56,741 bases of DNA from Gloeobacterales cyanobacterium ES-bin-313 (GCA_014379585.1 JACMLN010000123.1:1-56741), one strand, 5' to 3'. Numbered from the stretch's first letter, positions 34,552 through 42,913 are shown. Notes: generated by a model from the letters alone, not told the origin. A program made the numbers and translations.

Positions 34552-35055
34552 TCAAAGAACTGTAGCTGCCCTAAGCATTAATCTGTGGGGTATTTTGTGT
34601 GCGGTCGCTGCTAAACCTGCATCGCGGAAGCCACACTTTTCGTAAAACCGGATTGCCCGTGCGTTGTAGTGGATCACGGTGAGATGCACTTCCCGTGTTG
34701 AACCAATGTGCTCCAATGCCTGAGTCATGAGTGCCTGAGCGAGTCCCGTTCCGTGATACTTCGGGCCAACAATCAACCAATCAATTTCTGGTGATTCTGG
34801 ATTGGTTTCATCCACGATCACAAATCCAGCCAATTGATTCTCTTCACCACGGGCGACGAAAATACAGCGCCATTCTTTTTCAATCGCACTTTCACACGCC
34901 TCACGGGAAATACGAACGACGCGCTCATTGGCTGCGCGTTGCTCATCGGTTAAGTCTGGATGGTCGAAGGCTGGAAAAATAGCAGAGGCAACGAAATCCT
35001 CAATGTTATCGAAGTCAGTTGCGCGTCCCCGATCTACTGTGCTGAAATGCGTCAT
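34552..35055 (-). CDS. GNAT-family N-acetyltransferase
   Basis: 167 residues with a GNAT core: the acetyl-CoA loop region VGPKYHGTGLAQALM (RxxGxG/A-like) and the C-terminal NARAIRFYEKCGF, which is the usual GNAT motif B. Substrate unknown. Its ATG overlaps the TAA of the PIN-domain toxin gene (TAATG), so it is translationally coupled to the toxin-antitoxin pair. It could modify the toxin, act as a toxin itself on aminoacyl-tRNA as some GNAT toxins do, or be a passenger. Confidence 0.85.
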   Translation of the reverse strand: MTHFSTVDRGRATDFDNIEDFVASAIFPAFDHPDLTDEQRAANERVVRISREACESAIEKEWRCIFVARGEENQLAGFVIVDETNPESPEIDWLIVGPKYHGTGLAQALMTQALEHIGSTREVHLTVIHYNARAIRFYEKCGFRDAGLAATAHKIPHRLMLRAATVL

Positions 35056-35648
35056 TATGAATTGCGATAGCGACTAGGATCGTATGGTGGGATGCTCAAC
35101 TGTAAGCTGTTACCTACTTTCTTCACAAACTCTGGTGCAGGGGCACTTAACCGCGAAAGCATCTGCTCGATTGGCTTTCGGCGACGATTTGCCATGTCGT
35201 TGAGTACTTGAATCACAACTGCCTCATCAAGGTCGTACAGTACTTTCAGATATGCATCGGGGTGAGCAGCGCTTACTCCCCAGATTTCTAAATCAGTGGT
35301 TTTGAAGTGGCGAATGTTCATCGTTACAATCGTCTCGACTTGACCTCGAATTGCAGCCGCGAGAATATGTCGATCTTTTGGATCGTTTGTACATCTAGAG
35401 ATGTAGAACGCATAATCAGTGATCATTGCTTCAGGAAATGCTTCCTTTGCTGCCTTTATGCGAGAAGTAACGGTACTCTGCGGCCACTTCAAAACGTTAA
35501 GCATTGTCCGTTCTGTCTCCTCCCAAATCTCGTCCGTCCATTTGGGTGCAAGTAGGCGTGATTCTTCTGCTAGGCGAAGGAACAAATCTGAAAGAGAAGA
35601 CTCGGCGAGGACATTTGCATCGAGAACCACTGAGTAATCCGCCCTCAT
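35055..35648 (-). CDS. PIN-domain protein, VapC-like toxin
   Basis: 197 residues. The first PIN acid is Asp10 in VVLDANVL, and the second block NDPKDRHILAAA holds the conserved Asp pair, followed by VTMNIRHF. PIN domains are Mg-dependent ribonucleases; this longer form with an extra C-terminal 60 residues is often paired with an HTH antitoxin rather than a small VapB. The start overlaps the upstream HTH gene by 4 bases. No catalytic residue looks lost, so it is likely active. Confidence 0.85.
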   Translation of the reverse strand: MRADYSVVLDANVLAESSLSDLFLRLAEESRLLAPKWTDEIWEETERTMLNVLKWPQSTVTSRIKAAKEAFPEAMITDYAFYISRCTNDPKDRHILAAAIRGQVETIVTMNIRHFKTTDLEIWGVSAAHPDAYLKVLYDLDEAVVIQVLNDMANRRRKPIEQMLSRLSAPAPEFVKKVGNSLQLSIPPYDPSRYRNS

Positions 35649-36118
35649 GCACTCTCCGAGTCGGGGCGAGTGAGATCTATGTATTGGGCATCAAGATCTG
35701 CCTCCACTAGCGCATCTGTCATTTGGTCAAGCTTCGTGCGTCGTTCTTGACTTCGAGTCTGACGATAAATGACAAGATCCTTGAAGAGAACTCGGCGATG
35801 TGTTCCAACGCGATGGAAAGGAAGTTTCCGATCTTCTAAAAGGCGAACAAAGAACTGCCGCGAAACACCTAGGTAGTCCGCTGCTGCTTGGGTAGTGAGT
35901 GCCTCATCCTCATGGATGAGGAAGACCGTTTCCTTGCGCCGGATTGCTTGGAGAATCTCACTGAATAAGTCGTTCACTGACTTTGGCAACTCAATAACAT
36001 CGCCGCCCTTACTTAGAAGTACAGGCAAGACATCTAACTGCAATGCCTTTTGCAACTGTTGCTTATCTTCATCAGACAGCGCTGATGGATCAAAACGTGT
36101 TTCTGGTATTGTGCTCAT
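35645..36118 (-). CDS. excisionase-type HTH antitoxin
   Basis: 157 residues with an excisionase/MerR-like winged HTH at about 73-120 (LTTQAAADYLGVSRQFFVRLL, then LPFHRVGTHRRV). The gene immediately precedes and overlaps a PIN-domain toxin gene, the usual order for this type II module: the HTH protein binds its own promoter and neutralises the nuclease. The N-terminal 70 residues form a helical region that may be the toxin-binding part. ATG at 36118. Confidence 0.85.
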   Translation of the reverse strand: MSTIPETRFDPSALSDEDKQQLQKALQLDVLPVLLSKGGDVIELPKSVNDLFSEILQAIRRKETVFLIHEDEALTTQAAADYLGVSRQFFVRLLEDRKLPFHRVGTHRRVLFKDLVIYRQTRSQERRTKLDQMTDALVEADLDAQYIDLTRPDSESA

Positions 36119-36175
36119 GTGTAATATTATGGAGGCTAAACGCTATATCCGCAACCACCCGATCCTTATATCCAT

Positions 36176-36225
36176 TTCTGGATTTTGCCTTGGCTGTCCC
36201 GATAAATTAGATGCACTTCGTAATA
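36176..36225 (+). repeat. diverged direct repeat, left copy
   Basis: Fifty bases beginning TTCTGGATTTTGCCTTGGC align without gaps to 37780-37829 at roughly 70 percent identity by eye. The same reading frame in both copies gives SGFxxGxPxxxDxLR, so they may be remnants of related coding sequence. They flank the unknown, HEPN-like and decayed toxin genes. Confidence 0.5.
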
Positions 36226-36268
36226 CAATGGTAGGGATTGCTCACACCTGACTTCGGTCAGAACTCGT

Positions 36269-36781
36269 ATGTTTCCAGGTACCAACCTCCCGTTTGAGGT
36301 TGCTGAAGAGCTTTACCTAAGATTCAATGACTGGGCAGATCATTTTCAAGATTGTTTACGAAAAGGTGGCGTTGACTATCTGATCGAGAGATACAAAAAG
36401 AATATACAGTACATCGAGAAAGTTGACCGATGGATGAGAAGAGTGCAGAGTGGATCGCCACTGAGACACAAGAACTTGTACGCCTTCTTTGTCATGGATT
36501 TGGAATACTGGAACAACATATCCTGTCGCTATGCTCTTGAAATTATCACCGAGTACCTTGACGAGCGCGATCTGCCCAAATTGCGGGAACAGCTTTTTCC
36601 TCTCGACGAGCGGCTTAAGCGTTTGCTGAAGGAAAGATCCCCCGATGGTAAGGATGATTATCCCCCTCTTATTGGCCAGCCTGTAGAGCAATATTGGTTT
36701 GCCCGCGCTTTACCTCGATGTGCCGAGTGGTGCTTAGACGATGAGGTTGATGCACAGCAGAACGCTCATCCTGATGGCTGA
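36269..36781 (+). CDS. unknown protein in accessory island
   Basis: 170 residues, not recognised. It looks soluble, mostly helical and rich in charged and aromatic residues (NDWADHFQDCL, YAFFVMDLEYWNN, FPLDERLKRLLKERSP). No signal peptide or membrane segment. The start at ATG 36269 has no Shine-Dalgarno, but a small TTCG-loop hairpin (CTGAC-TTCG-GTCAG, 36248-36261) sits 7 bases upstream and could affect translation. It converges with a HEPN-like gene 17 bases away and lies beside a toxin-antitoxin pair, so a defence or stress role is possible but unproven. Confidence 0.6.
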   Translation: MFPGTNLPFEVAEELYLRFNDWADHFQDCLRKGGVDYLIERYKKNIQYIEKVDRWMRRVQSGSPLRHKNLYAFFVMDLEYWNNISCRYALEIITEYLDERDLPKLREQLFPLDERLKRLLKERSPDGKDDYPPLIGQPVEQYWFARALPRCAEWCLDDEVDAQQNAHPDG

Positions 36782-36798
36782 TGACGGGTTGACTGCTC

Positions 36799-37368
36799 TT
36801 ATTCGTACATGATGATTTTGTAATCCTCTGTTTTCAGAAACTCGATATTGTATCCATCAATCCCTCGCCATTCAGCAACTTTTAGTGCCGCTTGCCGAAC
36901 TGCTTGATAGTATCGCTCAAGCCATTTATATGTAAGTTCCTGTTGCGGTATAAACTCTGGATAAGGATTGCTAGCCCACCCCTCACTTCCTACTAATGCT
37001 ACGCTTGGATCCTGGTAATGTATAAGCCTATTTCTAACCGCAATTAACTTACCTACATCTGTCCAAGGCGGCAAATTCCAGACAAGGCTCTTCCCTGATA
37101 GCTGCGCTGCGGTCTCTAATTTTTTCCTTATACTGAGAGCATCATATTTATTGTGCTCTGGTGATCCAATAAGGAAATACGAGTTTGTAATTGCTTCGAG
37201 TGCAGCCTGACAAGCAATAACGCCAATGGCACAGTCACTCATGCGGCTCTCATTGACTTGCAGTACTTTTTCACCGTCTGGGTAGTCTTCGAGAATTGGC
37301 GCATCCAACACTTTTTTGACTGATGCTAAAAAACATCGATCAGCATAAAACATCATCCAGTGAGTCAT
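36799..37368 (-). CDS. HEPN-like protein of unknown role
   Basis: 189 residues. The helical protein has RNRLIHY, which matches the Rx4-6H ribonuclease signature of HEPN domains, in the right context (end of a helix after VGKLIAV, followed by QDP). HEPN proteins are commonly RNase toxins or defence effectors paired with a nucleotidyltransferase antitoxin; no such partner is next to it. The N-terminal MTHWMMFYADRCFLASV and the central AIGVIACQAALEAITNSYF fit a HEPN helix bundle. The neighbourhood (PIN toxin, decayed RelE pair) supports an island of this kind. The family call is tentative. Confidence 0.6.
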   Translation of the reverse strand: MTHWMMFYADRCFLASVKKVLDAPILEDYPDGEKVLQVNESRMSDCAIGVIACQAALEAITNSYFLIGSPEHNKYDALSIRKKLETAAQLSGKSLVWNLPPWTDVGKLIAVRNRLIHYQDPSVALVGSEGWASNPYPEFIPQQELTYKWLERYYQAVRQAALKVAEWRGIDGYNIEFLKTEDYKIIMYE

Positions 37369-37419
37369 GTAAGCATCTCTATCGTTAAAAACTGATGCTA
37401 ACAGTTCCTTATTACTGTG

Positions 37420-37515
37420 TCACCGCCTACGGTATGCCATGCGTGTCTGCTCTTGAACTTGTTCTAGCAAGTTAGTAAGTGATTTGCGAAACTGTCTGGT
37501 AGTGCGGGATTTCAC
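37420..37515 (-). pseudogene. truncated RelE-like toxin remnant
   Basis: A 31-codon reading frame starts at GTG 37515, overlaps the antitoxin stop by 4 bases (GTGA) and ends early at 37420. Its sequence TTRQFRKSLTNLLEQVQEQ matches the N-terminal helix of cyanobacterial RelE-like toxins (RTTxRFRKxxxxLPxxVQxxAR). The remaining two thirds of the toxin, including the catalytic strand residues, is absent. Confidence 0.65.
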
Positions 37516-37730
37516 AGTTTTTCTGGATCGAGTTCTTGGGTTTTGCCTGCGTAATGCTCAACCATTGCTGAGACTGCAAGTTTTGCAAGGACATCTGGAA
37601 AATGGGCAAAGGCTAAATCCCAGCATCGCTTATCCTCAATCTCTTCCAGAACGATCGAGGCGATTGCGTCTTGTTCGCTTTCTGGCAAGGTTTGCAACCT
37701 AGCAGTTGCATCTTCAAGTCAGTCAGTCAT
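37512..37730 (-). pseudogene. disrupted RelB-like antitoxin
   Basis: From ATG 37730 the frame reads MTD, then a TGA, then LEDATARLQTLPESEQDAI and on to the stop at 37512. The stretch after the stop matches the common cyanobacterial RelB-type antitoxins (LExAxxxLxxLPESEQD ... GKTQELDP). The stop falls in a (GACT)x3 tandem repeat (37718-37729), so slippage probably broke the start. A TTG restart at 37697 would give 61 residues. With the truncated toxin next to it, the module looks dead. Confidence 0.6.
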
Positions 37731-37779
37731 ATCCACCACACTCTGAACATCAAAACTGTATCTTATCCACTATTGCCAC

Positions 37780-37829
37780 TTCTGGATTCTACTTTGGCCG
37801 TCCTGAGAATCCAGATACACTGCGTAGTA
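37780..37829 (+). repeat. diverged direct repeat, right copy
   Basis: Partner of 36176-36225, same orientation, beginning TTCTGGATTCTACTTTGGCC. It lies between the decayed toxin-antitoxin remnant and the fructosamine kinase gene. Confidence 0.5.
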
Positions 37830-37880
37830 TATCTGAGTCAAGTTGTCGCTGCCTGGATGAACCTTGAAAGGTTTAAGTAT

Positions 37881-38768
37881 TTAAAAATGGAGGATTTGCT
37901 GAATCATTCGGTTTGCTTGAGAGAGATAACCGCCACCGAACAAATTGAGATGATTCAGGATGTGGTAGAGGTTATAAATAGCTTTCCGATCTTCGTAACC
38001 CGAATCCAGCGGATAGATGCTTTGGTATCCGGTATAGAAAGCGGCTGGGAAACCACCGAAGAGTTCGGTCATCGCCAAATCTGTTTCTCGGTCTCCATAG
38101 TAAATGGCTGGATCGAAAATGCTTGGTTCTCCATCGGCAAAGCCAGCGTTTCCAGACCAAAGATCGCCGTGGAGAAGGGAAGGTTTCGGATTGTGATCTA
38201 ACAGCTTTGGGAGCATTTCCAGGAGTCTTTCACCATCAACAATTCGATACCCCTTTTCCTCAGCAAGACGCAGTTGAAAACCGAGGCGATGCTCGCCAAA
38301 GAAAACAGGCCAATCCTCTGTCCAAGGGTTGTGCTGTGGGGTGGAACCAATGGTGTTCGAGCGGTGCCAACCGAAGCCTTTTTTGCTTTCGGTACGATGA
38401 AGCGTGGCGAGGGCTTGACCCATGGCTTCCCAGTTGCCGCTACTGCCGAGGGGCAACCATTCGAGTACCAAAAAAGCGGTATTTTCAACTTTGCCTGAAC
38501 AGATCGGTTGGGGAATGCGGATAGATTTTGTGCTCTGCAATTCTTCAAGACCCAACTGTTCGGCTTTGAACATCGCTTCGGCAATGGGATCGTTGTTTGC
38601 TTTGACAAAATAGCGCTGGCCATCGCCAGAAATCATAAATGTCTGGTTGATACTGCCACCACTTAAGGAGCGTTGACTGGCAATGGTGAAGGTTTTGCCG
38701 AGGGATGTGGCAATCGCTTCAGCGACTTGATTCCACACGGAGCGTCTCCAAAAGGCCACTGCAGGCAT
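37881..38768 (-). CDS. fructosamine/ketosamine-3-kinase family protein
   Basis: 295 residues, an aminoglycoside-phosphotransferase-like fold. The phosphotransfer loop HGDLWSGN and the Mg-binding FDPAIYYGDRETDLAM are intact, as are the N-terminal SGGSINQTF loop and YFVKAN with the ATP-binding lysine. Relatives phosphorylate sugars attached to protein amines (fructosamine, ribulosamine) and so trigger deglycation. It overlaps the phosphatase gene upstream by 50 bases; this pair (kinase plus low-molecular-weight phosphatase) is seen widely in cyanobacteria and in plants, where a ribulosamine kinase and a tyrosine-phosphatase-like 5-phosphatase work together, supporting a shared repair pathway. 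Confidence 0.92.
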   Translation of the reverse strand: MPAVAFWRRSVWNQVAEAIATSLGKTFTIASQRSLSGGSINQTFMISGDGQRYFVKANNDPIAEAMFKAEQLGLEELQSTKSIRIPQPICSGKVENTAFLVLEWLPLGSSGNWEAMGQALATLHRTESKKGFGWHRSNTIGSTPQHNPWTEDWPVFFGEHRLGFQLRLAEEKGYRIVDGERLLEMLPKLLDHNPKPSLLHGDLWSGNAGFADGEPSIFDPAIYYGDRETDLAMTELFGGFPAAFYTGYQSIYPLDSGYEDRKAIYNLYHILNHLNLFGGGYLSQANRMIQQILHF

Positions 38769-39198
38769 CTTTTAACAGGGCGATCACGTAGCGAAAACCT
38801 GCATCGCCGCCGTAGTAAGGATCAGGCACTTCTTTATCGGTGTGCTCGGTGCAGTAATCGCAGATCATTTTCACTTTATGGGCGTAGCGACCTGCCGGAT
38901 CGAGGGCAAGCATATCCTCGTAATTGTCCCGATCCATGGCAAGGATGCGGTCAAATCGCTCAAAGTCAGCCACGACAAACTTGCGGGAGCGGCCTCTAAG
39001 CGTGATTCCAGCAGCCTGGGCAGATGCCTGCATGCGCCGATCTGGAGGGCTGCCGACGTGATGCCCAGTCGTGCCAGCGGAGTCGCATTCGAATTGGCTT
39101 TCAAGTCCAGCTTCTTGCAGGAGATGCACCATGATCCCTTCTGCTGTTGGCGAGCGGCAGATGTTGCCCATGCACACGAACAATAACTTTTCGGTCAT
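38719..39198 (-). CDS. low-molecular-weight protein tyrosine phosphatase
   Basis: 159 residues. The active loop CMGNICRS gives C9-x5-R15, and the general acid lies in DPYYGG, both hallmarks of the family. It removes phosphate from phosphotyrosine or from small sugar phosphates. It overlaps the downstream ketosamine kinase by 50 bases, pointing to joint function in handling ribose or erythrose 4/5-phosphate adducts on proteins; that link is inference from family context. Confidence 0.93.
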   Translation of the reverse strand: MTEKLLFVCMGNICRSPTAEGIMVHLLQEAGLESQFECDSAGTTGHHVGSPPDRRMQASAQAAGITLRGRSRKFVVADFERFDRILAMDRDNYEDMLALDPAGRYAHKVKMICDYCTEHTDKEVPDPYYGGDAGFRYVIALLKDACSGLLETLRVESSR

Positions 39199-39200
39199 CT

Positions 39201-39479
39201 TTAAAAAGGCTGGGAAGGTTGTTCGGCGGGTTCCGCTTGATTGTTCATCACCCGCTGAGGGCGATTCTGTGCAGATCGTGGGCGATATAGCGAAGGTGGT
39301 CTCGGTGTGGATTCGTCGGCGACAGAAACTTTGGGTGCGGGAATTTGCGCGCGCTCGCGAGCTAGATCGCGTTTGATCTGCTGAACACGATAAATATGGG
39401 GTTCGACAGGTTCGAGAGCAACTTCAAGCTGATAAGAATCCTGGGCTTCTAAGAGAAATAAATGGGCTGGAATCAACAT
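39201..39479 (-). CDS. small protein of unknown function
   Basis: 92 residues, not recognised. The first 40 residues look folded (MLIPAHLFLLEAQDSYQLEVALEPVEPHIYRVQQIKRDL); the rest is Pro/Arg/Gln-rich and probably disordered (RPPSLYRPRSAQNRPQRV). It stops 2 bases before the phosphatase start, so co-transcription with the phosphatase and kinase is likely. The tight spacing supports a real gene. Confidence 0.6.
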   Translation of the reverse strand: MLIPAHLFLLEAQDSYQLEVALEPVEPHIYRVQQIKRDLARERAQIPAPKVSVADESTPRPPSLYRPRSAQNRPQRVMNNQAEPAEQPSQPF

Positions 39480-39592
39480 AGAGTTTGGATAACGGTTTTT
39501 AAGATGCTACTGCATTCTTAAGCCATTCTTGCATTCAGGGCGTAAGTTAGGATGGAGAAACCGCCTAAATTTCTGTCAAGAGCAATTCAAGA

Positions 39593-41269
39593 ATGAAATA
39601 CTTAATTACCAGTGCTCTACCCTATATTAATGGCATCAAACATCTGGGCAACCTGGTTGGCTCAATGCTTCCTGCGGATATTTATGCACGGTTTTTGCGC
39701 CTCAACCAAAAAGAAGTCCTCTATATTTGCGCCACCGACGAACATGGTACCCCAGCGGAACTCGCTGCCCTAGCGGCGGATCTCAGCGTCGAAGCCTACT
39801 GTGAGCGTCAGCACCAATTGCAGGCGGAGATTTATGCACGCTTTGGACTCTCCTTCGATCACTTTGGGCGCACTTCTTCTGATGCAAACAAAGAATTGAC
39901 CCAACATTTCTACACGCGCCTCGATCAAAATGGCTATATCGAAGAGCGCAGTATTCGGCAGATGTACTCCCTCGAAGATGCGCGTTTCTTGCCGGATCGC
40001 TACGTGATCGGCACCTGCCCCCACTGCGGATACACAGCAGCCCGTGGAGATCAGTGCGAGAACTGCACACGAGTGCTCGATCCGACGGACTTGCTCTCGC
40101 CACGCTCGGCGATTTCTAACAGCGAGCGCCTCGAAATCCGCGAAAGCAAGCACTTGTTTCTGCGCCTACCGCTCCTCAGCGATGTCGTGCGCAGTTGGGT
40201 GGAAGGACATGCAGAATGGCCACCTCTCAGTAAATCCATCGCCCTGAAGTGGCTCAACGAAGGTCTGCAGGATCGCGGTATTACCCGCGATCTAGTTTGG
40301 GGGGTCAGCGTTCCCCGCCCTGGTTTCGAGGGCAAAGTGTTTTATGTCTGGTTCGATGCACCGATTGGCTACATTTCTGCCACAAAAGATTGGGCAGTAG
40401 CGCATGGCGATTCGGAAGAATGGAAAGCCTGGTGGTTGAGCGAAGACGTGCGCTACAGCCAGTTCATGGCCAAGGACAACTTGCCTTTTCACACTGTCAT
40501 GTGGCCTGCGATGATCCTGGGCACGGGGGAAGCCTGGAAACAAGCTGATTACATCAAGGGTTTCAACTGGCTGAACTACTACGGAGGCAAGTTCTCCACC
40601 AGTCAAGGACGTGGGGTTTTCTTAGATCAAGCCATTGACTTGCTTCCAGCAGACTATTGGCGCTACACCCTGATGACCATGGCTCCGGAGACCAACGATT
40701 CAGCGTTTTCCTGGGAGCTTTTGCAGACCCGAATCAACAAAGATCTCGTCGGTACCCTCGGTAACTTTGTGAACCGCACTCTTACATTTGTGACCAAGAA
40801 CTTTGGCCCTGCCCTGCCTGAGGGTGGGGAGCCAGGAGAGGCAGAAGCAAAGCTGCGCAGTCAGTGCGAGTCTCTGGTGACGCGGATTGCGGAATCCCTT
40901 GAAAATATGGAATTTCGTAAAGCAATCGACGATCTCTACACGCTTTGGACAGTGGGCAACCAGTACATCGATGCTGGAGCACCCTGGACGTTGATCAAAA
41001 CCGATCGTGCAGCGGCGGCTCAGGTGGTGCGCACCTGCATCAACTTGATCGACCTCTACGCCCGGATTTCCGCCCCGTTCATCCCCTTCACATCTGAGTC
41101 GATCGCAAACGCACTGCATCTGAGCGACACGGAACGCTCAAGACCTTGGCCTACAACCATTGATCTCACAGAACTCAAAGCGGGTCACAGTTTTGAAGTG
41201 CCTCCTCTGCTTTTCCGCCGGATCGAGGAGCAAGAAGTGCAGGGGTGGCGGGAAAAGTTCGGTAGTTAG
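39593..41269 (+). CDS. metG: methionyl-tRNA synthetase
   Basis: 558 residues, class I synthetase. The HIGH motif appears as HLGN in YINGIKHLGN, zinc-knuckle cysteines are CPHC and CENC (about residues 142-162), and the KMSKS loop is KFSTS. It charges tRNA-Met and, through it, initiator tRNA. The length and absence of a C-terminal tRNA-binding domain fit the short bacterial type. The start is ATG 39593 (MKYLITSALPYING). It is divergent from the small gene at 39479. The KFSTS variant of the signature is tolerated in related synthetases. Confidence 0.96.
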   Translation: MKYLITSALPYINGIKHLGNLVGSMLPADIYARFLRLNQKEVLYICATDEHGTPAELAALAADLSVEAYCERQHQLQAEIYARFGLSFDHFGRTSSDANKELTQHFYTRLDQNGYIEERSIRQMYSLEDARFLPDRYVIGTCPHCGYTAARGDQCENCTRVLDPTDLLSPRSAISNSERLEIRESKHLFLRLPLLSDVVRSWVEGHAEWPPLSKSIALKWLNEGLQDRGITRDLVWGVSVPRPGFEGKVFYVWFDAPIGYISATKDWAVAHGDSEEWKAWWLSEDVRYSQFMAKDNLPFHTVMWPAMILGTGEAWKQADYIKGFNWLNYYGGKFSTSQGRGVFLDQAIDLLPADYWRYTLMTMAPETNDSAFSWELLQTRINKDLVGTLGNFVNRTLTFVTKNFGPALPEGGEPGEAEAKLRSQCESLVTRIAESLENMEFRKAIDDLYTLWTVGNQYIDAGAPWTLIKTDRAAAAQVVRTCINLIDLYARISAPFIPFTSESIANALHLSDTERSRPWPTTIDLTELKAGHSFEVPPLLFRRIEEQEVQGWREKFGS

Positions 41270-41320
41270 GCTTGATCGCAACCTGTCAACCATTGTCAAT
41301 TTTTTTGTTTGGAAATCCCA

Positions 41321-41953
41321 ATGTTCACAGGCATTGTTGAAGAGATCGGGACGATTGTTACTTTGAGTGAAACCCAACTGACAGTGCATGCCCGCCGAAT
41401 TTTGGCAGATGTGGCCATTGGCGACAGCATCAGTGTCGATGGCATCTGCTTGACCGTGGAACGCTTCGATAGCAGCACATTCACCGTAGGGCTTTCGCCG
41501 GAAACGATTCGGCGAACAACCTTGGAACATCGTTTACCGGGTGCATCGGTGAACTTAGAAAGTGCTCTAAGAGCCGGTGGGAAGATCGGGGGGCACTTCG
41601 TCTCTGGTCATATCGATGGGGTGGGACGCTGCGTGAAAAGTACCCAAAGTGGCACCTCTTGGGAGATGGACTTTGAAGTACCTGCAGAGGTAAGCCGCTA
41701 CATCGTTGAGAAAGGCAGTATTGCGATCAACGGAGTCAGTCTGACGGTGGCAGCCTGCAAAAATCACTGGTTTCGGATCGCTGTCATTCCCCACAGTTTC
41801 GACCAAACGACCCTGGGCGCACTCCGGGCTGGCACCCCAGTCAACCTCGAAGCTGATCTGCTCGGCAAGTACGTCGAGAAACTTTTGAGCTTGGGCAGCC
41901 AGAGCAAAGAGACGCTTTCCCTCGCTTTTTTGCGCGAGAACGGCTACGCCTAA
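41321..41953 (+). CDS. ribE: riboflavin synthase, alpha subunit
   Basis: 210 residues in two similar lumazine-binding barrels: MFTGIVEEIGT opens the first and GHFVSGHIDGVG starts the second, the classic internal repeat. It dismutates two 6,7-dimethyl-8-ribityllumazines into riboflavin and a pyrimidine by-product. I place the start at ATG 41321 (MFTGIV), which is the universal N-terminus; the TTG at 41309 is not needed. It is 51 bases after metG and 23 bases before an alpha/beta hydrolase gene. The name ribC is also used for this gene in some genomes. Confidence 0.96.
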   Translation: MFTGIVEEIGTIVTLSETQLTVHARRILADVAIGDSISVDGICLTVERFDSSTFTVGLSPETIRRTTLEHRLPGASVNLESALRAGGKIGGHFVSGHIDGVGRCVKSTQSGTSWEMDFEVPAEVSRYIVEKGSIAINGVSLTVAACKNHWFRIAVIPHSFDQTTLGALRAGTPVNLEADLLGKYVEKLLSLGSQSKETLSLAFLRENGYA

Positions 41954-41976
41954 ATTCCGGCGTTACAATAGTTAAT

Positions 41977-42864
41977 ATGACGACGACTCTTTCGCAATCT
42001 GCTCTCACATTTTGGCAGTGGCGTGGCCACAGCGTTCACTACGTTGCTGCTGGCCTAGACAAGCCAGGGGTGCCGTTGTTGCTAATCCACGGGTTTGGTG
42101 CTTCCACCGATCACTGGCGCAAAAATATCGCTCCTCTTGCCGAACATCGCCCTGTCTACGCCATCGACATGCTCGGATTTGGGCGTTCTGCTAAGCCCAA
42201 CGTGGCTTACTCTGGGGAACTCTGGCGCGATCAGTTTCGGGACTTCTGCGAAGAAATTGTCGGTCAACCTGTGGTTGCCGCCGGTAATTCTCTTGGGGGC
42301 TACGCAGCTCTGGTACTCGCCGCTGATCATCCCGAGTGGGTGAAAGGACTTGTATTGCTCAACGGTGCTGGCCCTTTTTACGACGGCAAAAAGCCCGAAG
42401 GCATTCAAAAGCTTTTCAATGACACGGCCATGGGCGTTTTTCAACAGAGTTGGGCGAGTTGGCTGTTGTTTCAATATTTCCGTCAAAAATCGACGATTCG
42501 CAATGTCTTGCTGAAGGTCTACAAAGATCACAGTGCAGTCACCGATCAACTCGTCGAAGACATCTATCGGCCTTCCTGCGACCTTGGCGCTGTCGAAGTA
42601 TTCGGTTCTGTTTTCCAATCTTCTCCCCAGGGACGCTACGTCGATGAACTTCTCAATCAACTCAAACTGCCTCTGTTATTGCTCTGGGGGCAATTCGATC
42701 CTTGGATGACCGTGACACGGGCGGAGCGCTTCGTGAAAGCCTATCCTGCTGCCCAACTCAAACTTCTAGAAGCTGGTCACTGTCCCCACGATGAACGCCC
42801 AGAAATTGTCAATCAATATTTGCTGGACTGGGCAGTGCAATTTGAAAGTGCCCGTTCCACCTGA
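41977..42864 (+). CDS. alpha/beta hydrolase
   Basis: 295 residues. The oxyanion block LLIHGFGASTDHW, nucleophile elbow GNSLGG (Ser as nucleophile), the acid in WGQFDPWM and the catalytic His in LEAGHCPHDE are all present. The sequence resembles the plant and cyanobacterial pheophytinase/haloalkane-dehalogenase-like group, so an ester substrate such as a chlorophyll derivative is possible, but the reaction cannot be fixed. Ends at TGA 42862-42864 inside a hairpin that probably terminates the transcript. Confidence 0.88.
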   Translation: MTTTLSQSALTFWQWRGHSVHYVAAGLDKPGVPLLLIHGFGASTDHWRKNIAPLAEHRPVYAIDMLGFGRSAKPNVAYSGELWRDQFRDFCEEIVGQPVVAAGNSLGGYAALVLAADHPEWVKGLVLLNGAGPFYDGKKPEGIQKLFNDTAMGVFQQSWASWLLFQYFRQKSTIRNVLLKVYKDHSAVTDQLVEDIYRPSCDLGAVEVFGSVFQSSPQGRYVDELLNQLKLPLLLLWGQFDPWMTVTRAERFVKAYPAAQLKLLEAGHCPHDERPEIVNQYLLDWAVQFESARST

Positions 42865-42900
42865 GGCGCAGCATCCTGCGCCCCTACATGCTGTATTTTT
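42865..42900 (+). terminator. terminator after the alpha/beta hydrolase
   Basis: GGCGCAG-CATC-CTGCGCC is a perfect 7-base-pair stem with a 4-base loop, starting directly after the stop codon, followed by TGTATTTTT 9 bases downstream. The T-run is a little distant, so efficiency is uncertain. It separates the + strand genes from the convergent smc. Confidence 0.6.
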
Positions 42901-42913
42901 GTGACTAGCGAGG

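Noticed and set aside
37671-38201. 176-codon + strand frame near 37.7-38.2 kb
   Set aside because: It runs mostly antisense to the fructosamine kinase gene and the decayed antitoxin, with no family resemblance.
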